NCBI GenBank assembly: GCA_002328485.1
Contig: DCUF01000024.1
Coordinates: 1-22,219, forward strand
Direction of reading: 5' to 3'
Length of the DNA: 22,219 nt
From: Deltaproteobacteria bacterium UBA2221
GTDB lineage: Bacteria; Desulfobacterota; Syntrophorhabdia; Syntrophorhabdales; WCHB1-27
The translations under genes and the position numbers were made by a program. The notes beneath the pieces are model-generated. The model ran no database searches. It saw only the letters and a list, made by a program, of their open reading frames with translations, and was not told the DNA's origin. This document shows positions 7,969-15,215 of the stretch, piece by piece. Numbering within the stretch: the stretch's first letter is position 1; each line of letters starts with the position of its first letter.

Positions 7969-8360
7969 GCGGCATAAATAGGGTCAGAAATCTCCGAGGG
8001 AGCGAGTTTGCCGCAGAAGTTTCTATAATTATTATGGTGAGTTAAGCCTGGAAGGTAGATTGCTAATCAAACGAATGGAAGAAAGGAATAATTGCTGCTT
8101 ATATTGCGATTGATTTACAGTCTCAGCCGTCATTACTCATGTTTTCACAAGAAACGGCTCAAAACAGCCGATCCTCGTAAAAAGAGTAGGTTCTGTCGTT
8201 TTTTTCAGACACCTTGTCGGCCCCTCTGGACACCCCCGCACAAATACTTTGAGCAGCGGCTGTCGAAAAGCAAAGGGCGGTCGACTGGAACGCAGCAAGG
8301 TATAACAGCAACATACTCTAAAAAACACCAGGGATAGGGCAGAGAGGATCATTCAACTGG
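7969..8360. other. Intergenic region between the two secreted-protein genes
   Basis: About 390 bases without a convincing gene. It should contain activator-binding sites for the sigma-54 promoter at 7953-7968. Small structures seen are a 5-bp hairpin CGGCT/AGCCG at 8155-8170 and a T7 run near 8200. Open frames here have no family features or good ribosome sites. Confidence 0.5.
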
Positions 8361-8385
8361 AAGGCCCCGCGTAGCGCAGGGCCTT
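8361..8385. terminator. Terminator-like hairpin downstream of the three-repeat Fn3-BACON-InlB gene
   Basis: AAGGCCC pairs with GGGCCTT, with an inner CGC/GCG pairing around GTA. It lies 31 bases past the stop codon of the minus-strand gene and is the likely 3' end of that transcript. The T-rich side (TTTCGTTATTTC) is on the plus strand, so it could also end a plus-strand transcript from the intergenic region. Confidence 0.65.
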
Positions 8386-8415
8386 TCGTTATTTCAACTT
8401 AGCTGGCCGAGATGG

Positions 8416-9714
8416 TTACCTCCTGAAGTATGCTGAAATCGTGTGATTCGCACTAACATTCGAAAATGTGTATGAGGTAGCCGATGTGAATTTATAGCTG
8501 CCATCAATTTTCCAATACCAGACCCTATATCCGTAATTCGGCCTAACCGTAAATGTCTTGCTTGCTCCTCTGTTTACTAACACGGAACCTGCCGGATAAA
8601 TTGAACCTCCTGTGCCCGCTGACGCATAAATTGTGTAAGTGCCCGTTTTAAGAGTGAAGTTCGCCCCTACACTCACGTTGCTGTTCATGGTGACGTTGCA
8701 GGTGGAACTGGTGCCTGAACACGCCCCTGACCATCCGACAAAAGTCGAATTAGTGTTTGGTATTGCCGTCAGTGTTACTACCGTTCCTGGGCTAAAGGTT
8801 GTGCCACTGGGGGTAACCGTCACCGTTCCCGACCCGGTGCCTGAGGCTGAGGTTGAGAGGGTGTAAGTGGTAGGCGTAAAGCTTGCCGAAATGGTCTGGT
8901 TGCTAGTGACATTATTAAACGCATAGGAAGTCACTGCGCCCACTGGTGAACCGTTTACGCTGACCGCGCTGATCCTAAAACCGTTATTTGCGGAGATCGA
9001 ATATGTCTGCCCCCCGCCTGTATTGACCGAAGTGGATCCAGCCGGACTAATAGTCCCCCCGGTTCCTGCCGAGGCAGTAATGGTGTAGGTTCCAGCACCA
9101 GTCTGGCTCACAGTAAAGAGCTGGCCAGCAATCGTTGAGGCGGATGCACGGGAAGCTGCGTTGCTGTTGGGGGATACCGAATACAGAACAGTCCCGTTGC
9201 CCGTCCCACTGCTGCCCGAAGTGATCGTCATCCAGGATATCCCGCTTGAGGCAGTCCAACCACAGCCGGTTTGTGTTGTCACATTCACACTTCCCGTCCC
9301 GCCGGATGCGGTGAAGCTTCCAGTTGCCGGTGTGATTGAGTAGGTGCAAGTAGCCTGAGGCGTGAAGAACACCTCATTCGAGTAGCCACTTTCTTCGCCC
9401 TGAGCATCATACGCCGTTGCAACAAAATAATACGTTGTTCCGTCTTGCAGATTGGAAACTATCTCGTTTGTCGAATTCCCCACATCGGCGAGCAATTCGT
9501 ATTGCTGACTCTGGGTGCCCCAATACAGTTTGTAGCCGGTGACAGCAGTATCGCTGCTTGCATCCCAAGCCAGCGTTGCTTGTGCGGCCAGAGCGTTGTG
9601 GCCAAATAGGGTCACGAGCGCCAGAAAACACAAGAAAATCAGAAATGGGATGGTTTGCGGTTTTGGCGACCGTTGAAGCGGAATATTCGTTAATAAAATG
9701 CTCGAGATATTCAA
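8416..9714 (-). CDS. Secreted Fn3-BACON-InlB-repeat protein (three repeats), riboswitch-controlled, TTG start
   Basis: A 432-residue exported protein, paralogous to the one at 6868-7902. A long signal peptide (core FLIFLCFLALVTLFG, cleavage near ALAA at residue 44) precedes Fn3 (about 45-120, LAWDASSDTAVTGYKLYWG), BACON (about 123-206, GCGWTASSGISWM) and three repeats: divergent InlB B-type at 209-280, a classical InlB/Listeria-type repeat at 284-355 (FVGWSGACSG, two cysteines), and a divergent repeat at 360-431. I chose TTG 9714 because GGAGG lies six bases upstream; a longer ORF to 9777 would run back into the riboswitch. No C-terminal sorting signal is present. The leader has a sigma-54 promoter (9957-9972) and a c-di-GMP-I riboswitch, so production should respond to both. 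An adhesive or matrix role is inferred from the domains and regulation. Confidence 0.87.
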   Translation of the reverse strand: MNISSILLTNIPLQRSPKPQTIPFLIFLCFLALVTLFGHNALAAQATLAWDASSDTAVTGYKLYWGTQSQQYELLADVGNSTNEIVSNLQDGTTYYFVATAYDAQGEESGYSNEVFFTPQATCTYSITPATGSFTASGGTGSVNVTTQTGCGWTASSGISWMTITSGSSGTGNGTVLYSVSPNSNAASRASASTIAGQLFTVSQTGAGTYTITASAGTGGTISPAGSTSVNTGGGQTYSISANNGFRISAVSVNGSPVGAVTSYAFNNVTSNQTISASFTPTTYTLSTSASGTGSGTVTVTPSGTTFSPGTVVTLTAIPNTNSTFVGWSGACSGTSSTCNVTMNSNVSVGANFTLKTGTYTIYASAGTGGSIYPAGSVLVNRGASKTFTVRPNYGYRVWYWKIDGSYKFTSATSYTFSNVSANHTISAYFRR

Positions 9715-9716
9715 GA

Positions 9717-9769
9717 CGCACCTCCATGGGACTTCTGGCGAAATCCAGCACGAAGGCGCATTGCCTTCG
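9717..9769 (-). promoter_or_regulatory. Putative riboswitch expression platform (ribosome-site sequestration)
   Basis: Just after the aptamer, CGAAGGC (9763-9769) can pair with GCCTTCG (9751-9757). The 3' arm region TGCGCCTTC (9752-9760) can instead pair along nine bases, with wobbles, with GGAGGTGCG (9717-9725), which contains the ribosome site of the TTG start. The two pairings exclude each other, which suits translational switching. There is no intrinsic-terminator T-tract. The direction (on or off with ligand) cannot be decided by eye. Confidence 0.5.
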
Positions 9770-9861
9770 CCTGGCAACCCTGCTACCCTATCGCGCCAAT
9801 GCGCGACTTAGGCCAGTGGCTTTGCGTCCTGCCCTTTCGGGACAGTTTGCCTTTTTCAGAC
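9769..9861 (-). promoter_or_regulatory. Cyclic-di-GMP-I (GEMM-I) riboswitch aptamer
   Basis: The minus strand carries the hallmarks of GEMM-I in order: AAGGCAAAC; a P2 stem capped by a GAAA tetraloop (CCCGAAAGGG); the invariant GGACGCAAAGCC; CTGGCCTAAG, which forms a tetraloop receptor; a P3 hairpin TCGCGC-ATTG-GCGCGA; and GGGTAGCAGGGTTGCCAGG. The base equivalent to G20 of the Vibrio Vc2 aptamer is G, which favours c-di-GMP over cGAMP as ligand. P1 can form between GTCTG and CAGGC. It lies in the leader of the three-repeat secreted protein, downstream of its sigma-54 promoter. Confidence 0.94.
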
Positions 9862-9956
9862 CTATCTATGTAATGGGGCTACAACCCCGGTTCTTCCACG
9901 ATCCTGACCCAACGACCAGTCGATGTATACTCAGTTTTCGCGTTGGCTGCTAACAA

Positions 9957-9972
9957 TGCAATAGAGGTGCCA
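9957..9972 (-). promoter_or_regulatory. Sigma-54 promoter upstream of the riboswitch
   Basis: On the minus strand TGGCACCTCTATTGCA is almost perfect against TGGCACG-N4-TTGCW with correct GG-N10-GC spacing. The start would be near 9946, giving a leader of about 230 bases that contains the whole c-di-GMP-I aptamer. It is nearly identical to the promoter at 7953-7968. Confidence 0.88.
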
Positions 9973-10292
9973 GCTGACGACGGCGGACAAACAAGTTGGT
10001 CATGTTTTTTGGTGATATCTTAATTTATTGCCGTATTATCAATATGGAAAGACGTGGACTGCTATCTCCCTGTATTATCCACTTCGCCCCAGCCATGGCA
10101 GCAATCAGTATCGGGTTGTGAGCCCCAAAAAATCAAACTGCGCCGGAATCGCTCACCGAGTGTTTGTTCTCGCCGTAGAGGATGTTATGCTGGGTAGCGG
10201 AAATTGCTGCGTGTCATTCTTGGAGGCAACTCTGTAGGGCGAGTCTTGGTAAGAATTCGCGATTCCGTTATTTGGCTATCGCCTGTTTATCC
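9973..10292. other. Divergent intergenic region, no gene seen
   Basis: About 320 bases between the sigma-54 promoter reading left and the sigma-70-like promoter reading right. No supported coding sequence is present. It is where an enhancer-binding protein such as PrsR would be expected to bind for the leftward promoter, but I could not define a repeated operator. Confidence 0.5.
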
Positions 10293-10322
10293 TTGACAGT
10301 TTGACTCCACAGTCATTACAAT
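10293..10322 (+). promoter_or_regulatory. Sigma-70-type promoter upstream of the exosortase gene
   Basis: TTGACA (10293-10298) and TACAAT (10317-10322) are 18 bases apart, a perfect -35 and a 5/6 -10. The predicted start near 10329 gives a leader of about 95-150 bases before the exosortase start codon. Confidence 0.6.
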
Positions 10323-10423
10323 GGCGAAACAAATTAACATAATGATTAAAAAAGTTGACAATTGTGAAAATTAGTCTGGCATGTAAATGCTTCAGTTCCC
10401 GACGATGAAGAAAGATAACCAAA

Positions 10424-11434
10424 TTGTGGGATATCTGTTACTGGGTTTTGGGCTTTAAAATACCAGATGTGTGGTCAAGCATGGGCACAGCTCTTAACGG
10501 AATAACAAAAAATCAGGATAAAGTTGCCTTACGCATCAGGGTAGGCGTTCTCTGGGTATGCATGATTGTTGCCGTTATGATGGGCTATGAACCCGTCCAC
10601 GCCTTATTTGCCGATGTCCCCAGTGATTATTACTCCCACATATTGCTAATTCCTTTTATCTCCACATATTTCATGTTTGAGAAAAGAAACGAAATCGTGA
10701 AGCGAGCCGACTATGGACCGGTAGGCGGAGCTATAGTCGGGGGACTTGGACTAATAGTGTACTGCTCGGCGTTTTGGTTTGAAGCGTTGCTCGGGTCCAA
10801 TGATTTTGCCTCAGTAACTGTCCTGGGCTGCGTCCTTTTCTGGTGGGGGGCATTTCTTTTCACGTTCGGCCGCGAAGCCTTTGTTGCCTCACGATTCGGT
10901 CTGTTCTTTATGTGCCTCACGATACCGATTCCTAAAGCTCTGCTCGATAGATTGATATACGTGCTGCAAGTTGGATCTACCGAAATTACACAGTGGTTTT
11001 TCGAATTGACTGGCACGAACTACATCCGGGACGGGTTTGTTTACCAACTAACGGGTATTAACATCGAGGTGGCCAAAGAGTGCAGTAGTATCCGGTCGAG
11101 CCTTGCACTTATCATAACCGGGGTTGTTGCCGGACATCTGTTCCTTAAATCCGGGTGGAGAAAAGTCCTGCTATTGATTGTGCTGATCCCCATAAATATA
11201 ATCAAAAACGGCATCAGGATAACGACTTTGTCGCTCCTGGCCATCTATGTTGACCACAAGTTCATTACCGACAGCTTCCTGCATCATTCCGGTGGATTTC
11301 TGTTTTACCTGCCCGCTCTGGGGATGATGGGTGCCATGATTATGTGGCTGAGGAAGGGAGACGCGAAGCGGGAGTCCGTGAACACCGGGGACGGGAAACA
11401 AGGACAGAGTTTGCCGCAGATAGGCGCCGATTAG
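10424..11434 (+). CDS. Exosortase (exosortase/archaeosortase family transpeptidase-like membrane protein)
   Basis: A polytopic inner-membrane protein of 336 residues. It has the family triad: Cys220 in VAKECSSIRSSLAL, Arg265 in IIKNGIRIT, and His287/288 in LHHSGGFLFY. It also has the typical early SHILLIPFIS segment and the FMCLTIPIPKALLD loop. Exosortases process C-terminal PEP-CTERM-type tripartite signals on exported proteins. I cannot assign the subtype; the ECSSIRSS form differs from the ECSGIR form I associate with XrtA. No EpsI domain is fused. The start is uncertain: TTG 10424 or ATG 10481 (19 residues shorter), neither with a strong ribosome site. rfbA follows after 77 bases, and prsK and prsR lie further on. 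No protein in the window has a recognisable PEP-CTERM tail, so its substrates lie elsewhere. Confidence 0.9.
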   Translation: MWDICYWVLGFKIPDVWSSMGTALNGITKNQDKVALRIRVGVLWVCMIVAVMMGYEPVHALFADVPSDYYSHILLIPFISTYFMFEKRNEIVKRADYGPVGGAIVGGLGLIVYCSAFWFEALLGSNDFASVTVLGCVLFWWGAFLFTFGREAFVASRFGLFFMCLTIPIPKALLDRLIYVLQVGSTEITQWFFELTGTNYIRDGFVYQLTGINIEVAKECSSIRSSLALIITGVVAGHLFLKSGWRKVLLLIVLIPINIIKNGIRITTLSLLAIYVDHKFITDSFLHHSGGFLFYLPALGMMGAMIMWLRKGDAKRESVNTGDGKQGQSLPQIGAD

Positions 11435-11511
11435 TGCCGACTAAAAGCTCACAAACGGAGGATATGTGGTGTCCATGAAAATTCACTTGGTAGAGCTTCA
11501 TTGGAGGAGAA

Positions 11512-12390
11512 ATGAGATTTAAAGGAATTATTCTAGCAGGCGGTTCGGGGACGCGCCTTTACCCGATTACCAAGGCGGTCTGCAAACAGTTATTACCGGT
11601 CTATGACAAGCCGATGATCTACTACCCCCTTTCCGTCCTGATGCTGGCAGGCATTCGGGACATTCTGATCATATCAACCCCGGAGGATCTGCCCAAATTC
11701 AGGAGCTTGCTTGGTGATGGGAGTCAGTGGGGGATCCGTTTCTCCTTCGCCGAGCAACCCAAGCCCGAAGGTCTTGCTCAGGCTTTCCTCATCGGTCAGG
11801 ATTTCATTGGCACTGATCCCGTCTGCTTGATTCTTGGTGACAATATCTTCTATGGCCAAGGATTTCAGGGGGCCCTTCGAAGGGCGTCTCAGATCGAGGA
11901 AGGAGGGTTGGTGTTTGGCTACTGGGTAAGAGACCCTGAGCGGTACGGGGTGGTGGAGTTTGATAGGTCCGGGAAGGTATTGAGCATCGAAGAAAAACCG
12001 CCAAAGCCCAAATCCAACTACGCAGTCCCCGGGCTCTATTTCTATGACAACAACGTGGTCGATATCGCGCGAGCACTGAAGCCTTCTCCTCGGGGAGAAC
12101 TGGAGATAACCGATGTAAATCGAGAGTATCTCACCCGCGATATCCTTCAGGTGGAGCTTCTGGGTAGAGGGTTCGCCTGGCTGGACACGGGAACGCACGA
12201 GTCTCTTCTCGAGGCATCCAATTTTGTCGAGACAATCGAGAAACGCCAGGGTCTGAAAATAGCGTGCGTAGAAGAGGTGGCGTACCGAATGGGCTTTATC
12301 GACGCTGGTCAACTTCAAGCCCTGGCGGAGCCGCTATCCAGGAACGGATACGGGGAGTATCTGCTGGAGATAGTGCGGGAAGAGCGGTGA
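11512..12390 (+). CDS. rfbA: Glucose-1-phosphate thymidylyltransferase
   Basis: A 292-residue nucleotidyltransferase of normal RmlA length. It shows the activation loop GGSGTRLYP (residues 10-18), the sugar-phosphate and nucleotide motif KQLLPVYDKPMIYYPLS (25-41), LGDNIFYG (108-115) and the late EEVAYRMGFID segment typical of RmlA/RfbA. It converts dTTP and glucose 1-phosphate to dTDP-glucose, the first step towards dTDP-rhamnose and related sugars for surface polysaccharides. Start ATG 11512 follows GGAGGAG closely. rfbB, rfbC and rfbD are not next to it, so the rest of the pathway must be elsewhere. It probably shares the exosortase transcript. Confidence 0.95.
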   Translation: MRFKGIILAGGSGTRLYPITKAVCKQLLPVYDKPMIYYPLSVLMLAGIRDILIISTPEDLPKFRSLLGDGSQWGIRFSFAEQPKPEGLAQAFLIGQDFIGTDPVCLILGDNIFYGQGFQGALRRASQIEEGGLVFGYWVRDPERYGVVEFDRSGKVLSIEEKPPKPKSNYAVPGLYFYDNNVVDIARALKPSPRGELEITDVNREYLTRDILQVELLGRGFAWLDTGTHESLLEASNFVETIEKRQGLKIACVEEVAYRMGFIDAGQLQALAEPLSRNGYGEYLLEIVREER

Positions 12391-12413
12391 ACTGGTAAAC
12401 TCCTGAACTCGGG

Positions 12414-12440
12414 GCTGTTTCGATAAAACAGTGAAACAGC
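12414..12440 (+). terminator. Possible weak terminator or hairpin after rfbA
   Basis: GCTGTTTC pairs with GAAACAGC (8 bp) around an 11-base loop, 23 bases past the rfbA stop. It is followed by TTGCGGCTT rather than a clean T-run, so it could attenuate transcription into prsK but is weak as a terminator. Confidence 0.4.
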
Positions 12441-12554
12441 TTGCGGCTTAGACTTAGTGGGAGGCCAGTTGGGCTTACATCCAATCGATGGAGACCAGGC
12501 GCTCGATCTTCTCGCAAGAGAACACCTTGAAAGAACCGCATTGGTAGTACACGT

Positions 12555-14672
12555 ATGTTACCCCTGATTATCTCATATATCGCTACCGGTCTCGCCATTG
12601 CGGTGGGGGCAGTAGCGCTGTGGCGGAACCCCCGGTCGCTGATCCATGGTGTTCTGGCGTTAGGAATGGCCTTCTTCGCCGCCGAAGCGCTCTGCGTGGG
12701 GGTCATCACTCATTACGTTGCGCCGGAGGACCTTCTTTTCTGGCAGAAGCTGAAATTGTTTATCTCGTCCTTCCTGCCCGGCATATGGCTAATATTCAGT
12801 CTTATTTTTGCCCGTTCCAACTACATGTCCTTTCTTTCACGGTGGAAGTGGCCTCTCCTTGGCACCCTGGTAGCCGTACCTCTGTTCGTCCTGCTGGGGG
12901 CGGATAACCTCGTGGTCGGGAGCCCCGTTTTCAAGACGCCCACCATCTTCTCATTCAAGTTGGGTACTGCCGGACATCTCCTTTACGTAGCGTTCCTCGT
13001 TCTCACGGTCCTGGTGCTTGCTAACTTGGAGCGGACCTTGAGAAATGCCAAAGGGCACGCCAGATGGCAGATCAAATTTATGGTGCTGGGCCTGGGCGGT
13101 CTTTTCGGAGTCCGCCTCTATGCGGATAGCCAGGCCGTTCTTTTCAAGGTAGTCGGGACCAACTTCGACATCGTCAATATCGCTGCCCTGGCGTTAGCTT
13201 GCCTGATGATCATGCGATCCCTGGCTCGCACGAAAGTTCTGGAATTCGATTTCTATCTCTCCCACGCAGTCCTCTACAATTCCTTTACGGTTCTGGTGGT
13301 TGGCATCTATTTTGTTGTGGTCGGCCTCGTTGCGAGGCTCTCCTACGAGTTCCAGGTACTTGCCGATCCCTCCCTCATCTCCCTTGTCGTGCTGGTTGCC
13401 ATTCTTGCCTTCGCGGTCTTCATACTTTCCGATAAGCTTCGCTATCGGAGGAAAAAATTTATCAGCCGCCATTTCAAGAGGCCCGTCTATGACTACCAAA
13501 AAGTATGGGCCGGTTTCACCGAGAACACAGCCTCCCTTACCAGCATAAAGGATTTATGTCTCGCCGTAACCACACTCGTTTCTCATACCTGTGATGTCCT
13601 GGCTGTCTCTCTCTGGGTGATTGATGATCAACAGGATAAACTGTCACTCGCCCATTCTACTATGCTTTCCGAGAATCAGGGTGCGAACTTGGATATCCGC
13701 CCAGAATTTAGTAAAGACCTCATTGCACTCCTAAAGCTGCGTTCTGTTCCGGTCGATCTCGCGGCTCCTAGCGACGAGGCGGCCTACGATCTATATCAGA
13801 TCTATCAGGCAGAATTCGAGATGCTGAAGACCCAGTACTGCGTGCCATTGAGAGCGGCCGGGAAACTCATAGGGGTTGTAACGTTGGGCAAAAAGGTAAT
13901 GAATCAGCCTCTATCGTTCGAGGACTACGAACTGCTGAGAACAATTGGCGATCAGGTTGCTGCGTCGCTCTTGAATTTGAAACTTTCCGAGAAGCTTCGA
14001 CAGGCAAAGGAATTGGAGGCGTTTCAGGTGATGTCCGCTTTTTTTATGCATGATCTGAAAAACCTTGCCTCGAAGCTATCCCTCGTCAGTCAAAATATGC
14101 CGGTTCACTTCAAGAACGAAGAATTTCGTCAGGACGCCAGCCAAACAATGAGCCAGTGCGTGGAAAAGATCAAAGGCATGTGCAACCGTCTTTCGCTCCT
14201 GAGCCAGACGCTGCAGCTAGAGCCGAGGGAGGTCGACCTCAACAAACTGGCTGCGAGGACCCTAGAGGGGATGAACGGACAGCTCATGGCGCGGGTGACC
14301 AGGAATCTCGGAAAACTGCCGCCTCTTATGCTGGATGACGAGCAGATGGAGAAGGTCCTCCTTAATCTGCTCCTTAACGCAAACGAAGCCGCGGGTGGGG
14401 ATGGTCGAATAGAATTGTCGACCTCCCATAACCAGAGCCAGGACTGGGTCGAGGTGCGCGTGAGCGACAATGGATGCGGAATGTCGCGGGAATTTATGGA
14501 GAAATATCTGTTCAAGCCCTTTCAAACGACGAAACAACAGGGCATGGGCATCGGTCTGTTCCACTGTAAAACTATTGTCGAAGCCCATGGGGGCAAGATA
14601 GAGGTGGAGAGCACCGAAGGGGTGGGAACAACGTTTAGGGTGCTCCTGCCTACAGGATACGGAAGGGTGTAG
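12555..14672 (+). CDS. prsK: PEP-CTERM system histidine kinase PrsK
   Basis: A 705-residue sensor kinase. The N-terminal third (about 1-295) holds some eight or nine hydrophobic segments. A GAF-like domain follows (about 325-475), then a kinase module with an unusual H-box FFMHDLKNLASKLSL (His499), N-box NLLLNANEA (604-612), G1 DNGCGM (638-643) and G2 GMGIGLFHCKTIVEAHGG (663-680). The HDLKN box followed by LVSQNM and a short helical region is typical of PrsK, the kinase found with exosortase loci. Its partner PrsR is encoded downstream, but a small S23 gene has been inserted between them. The stop codon lies inside that element's left inverted repeat, so the last residues (GRV) may come from the insertion. 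Start ATG 12555 has a poor ribosome site. The signal sensed is unknown. Confidence 0.88.
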   Translation: MLPLIISYIATGLAIAVGAVALWRNPRSLIHGVLALGMAFFAAEALCVGVITHYVAPEDLLFWQKLKLFISSFLPGIWLIFSLIFARSNYMSFLSRWKWPLLGTLVAVPLFVLLGADNLVVGSPVFKTPTIFSFKLGTAGHLLYVAFLVLTVLVLANLERTLRNAKGHARWQIKFMVLGLGGLFGVRLYADSQAVLFKVVGTNFDIVNIAALALACLMIMRSLARTKVLEFDFYLSHAVLYNSFTVLVVGIYFVVVGLVARLSYEFQVLADPSLISLVVLVAILAFAVFILSDKLRYRRKKFISRHFKRPVYDYQKVWAGFTENTASLTSIKDLCLAVTTLVSHTCDVLAVSLWVIDDQQDKLSLAHSTMLSENQGANLDIRPEFSKDLIALLKLRSVPVDLAAPSDEAAYDLYQIYQAEFEMLKTQYCVPLRAAGKLIGVVTLGKKVMNQPLSFEDYELLRTIGDQVAASLLNLKLSEKLRQAKELEAFQVMSAFFMHDLKNLASKLSLVSQNMPVHFKNEEFRQDASQTMSQCVEKIKGMCNRLSLLSQTLQLEPREVDLNKLAARTLEGMNGQLMARVTRNLGKLPPLMLDDEQMEKVLLNLLLNANEAAGGDGRIELSTSHNQSQDWVEVRVSDNGCGMSREFMEKYLFKPFQTTKQQGMGIGLFHCKTIVEAHGGKIEVESTEGVGTTFRVLLPTGYGRV

Positions 14673-14688
14673 GGTGTAGCGTGTGAGG
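14665..14688 (+). repeat. Left inverted repeat of the S23 element (overlaps prsK stop)
   Basis: A 24-base GGGTGT-rich arm reading GGGTGTAGGGTGTAGCGTGT plus GAGG. It matches the reverse complement of the arm at 15216-15239 at 21 of 24 positions. A further degenerate copy of the GGTGTTGGGT/GGGTGTGG pattern lies at 14713-14733. The prsK stop TAG (14670-14672) is inside the arm. Confidence 0.8.
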
Positions 14689-14833
14689 AACGATAATGCG
14701 ACGTGAGATACAGGTGTTGGGTCTCGGGTGTGGAAAAACATCACAGCGAAACAAGGCTTTTTAGAATGAGGTGTCGGAAATATTTACAGAACAAATTGAA
14801 GGCTATTAAGAAGTATAGTAAAGATAGATAAGA

Positions 14834-15208
14834 ATGAAGATTGAGAGTTACAAGGCCTTGACTGTCTACCAAAAGGCCTACCAGCTAACGCTAGATGTCT
14901 ATAAGGTAACGAAAGAGTTCCCTGCGGCAGAGATGTATGGGCTCGTATCACAAATGAGAAGAAGTGCCTCATCGATCCCGGCCAACATTGCCGAAGGGTA
15001 TCGTCGTGCTCATCGAAAAAAGTATGTTCAGTTTCTGCATATAGCTTTAGGTTCGTGCGCTGAATTGGAGACTTTCCTCTGTTTATCAAAAGACCTTGGT
15101 TATCTTTCCGGTGAAGCCTTCGACCAGTCCTATAAGAGCAAGGACAGTGTTTCTAAACTGCTGAGAGGTCTGCTATCCTCCCTTTCACACCGAGAGAATC
15201 CCATATGA
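14834..15208 (+). CDS. Four-helix-bundle protein (23S rRNA intervening-sequence / S23 family)
   Basis: A 124-residue protein, the usual length of the family. It shows the conserved LTVYQKAYQLTLDVYKVT helix, FPAAEMYGLVSQMRRSASSIPANIAEGYRR in the middle, and the YVQFLHIALGSCAELETFL helix. It is rich in helix-forming residues and has no signal peptide. The biochemical role of free-standing members is unknown; structurally similar proteins are the accessory Avd subunits of diversity-generating retroelements, but no reverse transcriptase or variable repeat is present here. The ribosome site before ATG 14834 is weak. The gene is on the same strand as prsK and prsR and sits inside inverted repeats, so it could be read through from prsK. 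Confidence 0.88.
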   Translation: MKIESYKALTVYQKAYQLTLDVYKVTKEFPAAEMYGLVSQMRRSASSIPANIAEGYRRAHRKKYVQFLHIALGSCAELETFLCLSKDLGYLSGEAFDQSYKSKDSVSKLLRGLLSSLSHRENPI

Positions 15209-15215
15209 TCGAACA

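Noticed and set aside
8092..8337. An 81-codon plus-strand open frame between the two secreted-protein genes
   Set aside because: No ATG start with a ribosome site, low-complexity basic composition and no family resemblance.
9558..9953. A 131-codon plus-strand open frame
   Set aside because: It runs antisense across the signal-peptide region of the minus-strand gene and the whole c-di-GMP riboswitch; the riboswitch structure explains the sequence.
10028..10237. A 69-codon plus-strand frame upstream of the exosortase
   Set aside because: No ribosome site, no signal or domain, and it precedes the best promoter in the region.
10378..10393. Sigma-54-like TGGCATGTAAATGCTT upstream of the exosortase
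   Set aside because: The GG-to-GC spacing is nine bases instead of ten, which normally abolishes sigma-54 binding; a better sigma-70 match lies at 10293-10322.
11674..12318. A 214-codon minus-strand open frame
   Set aside because: It is fully antisense to rfbA, whose motifs are intact.
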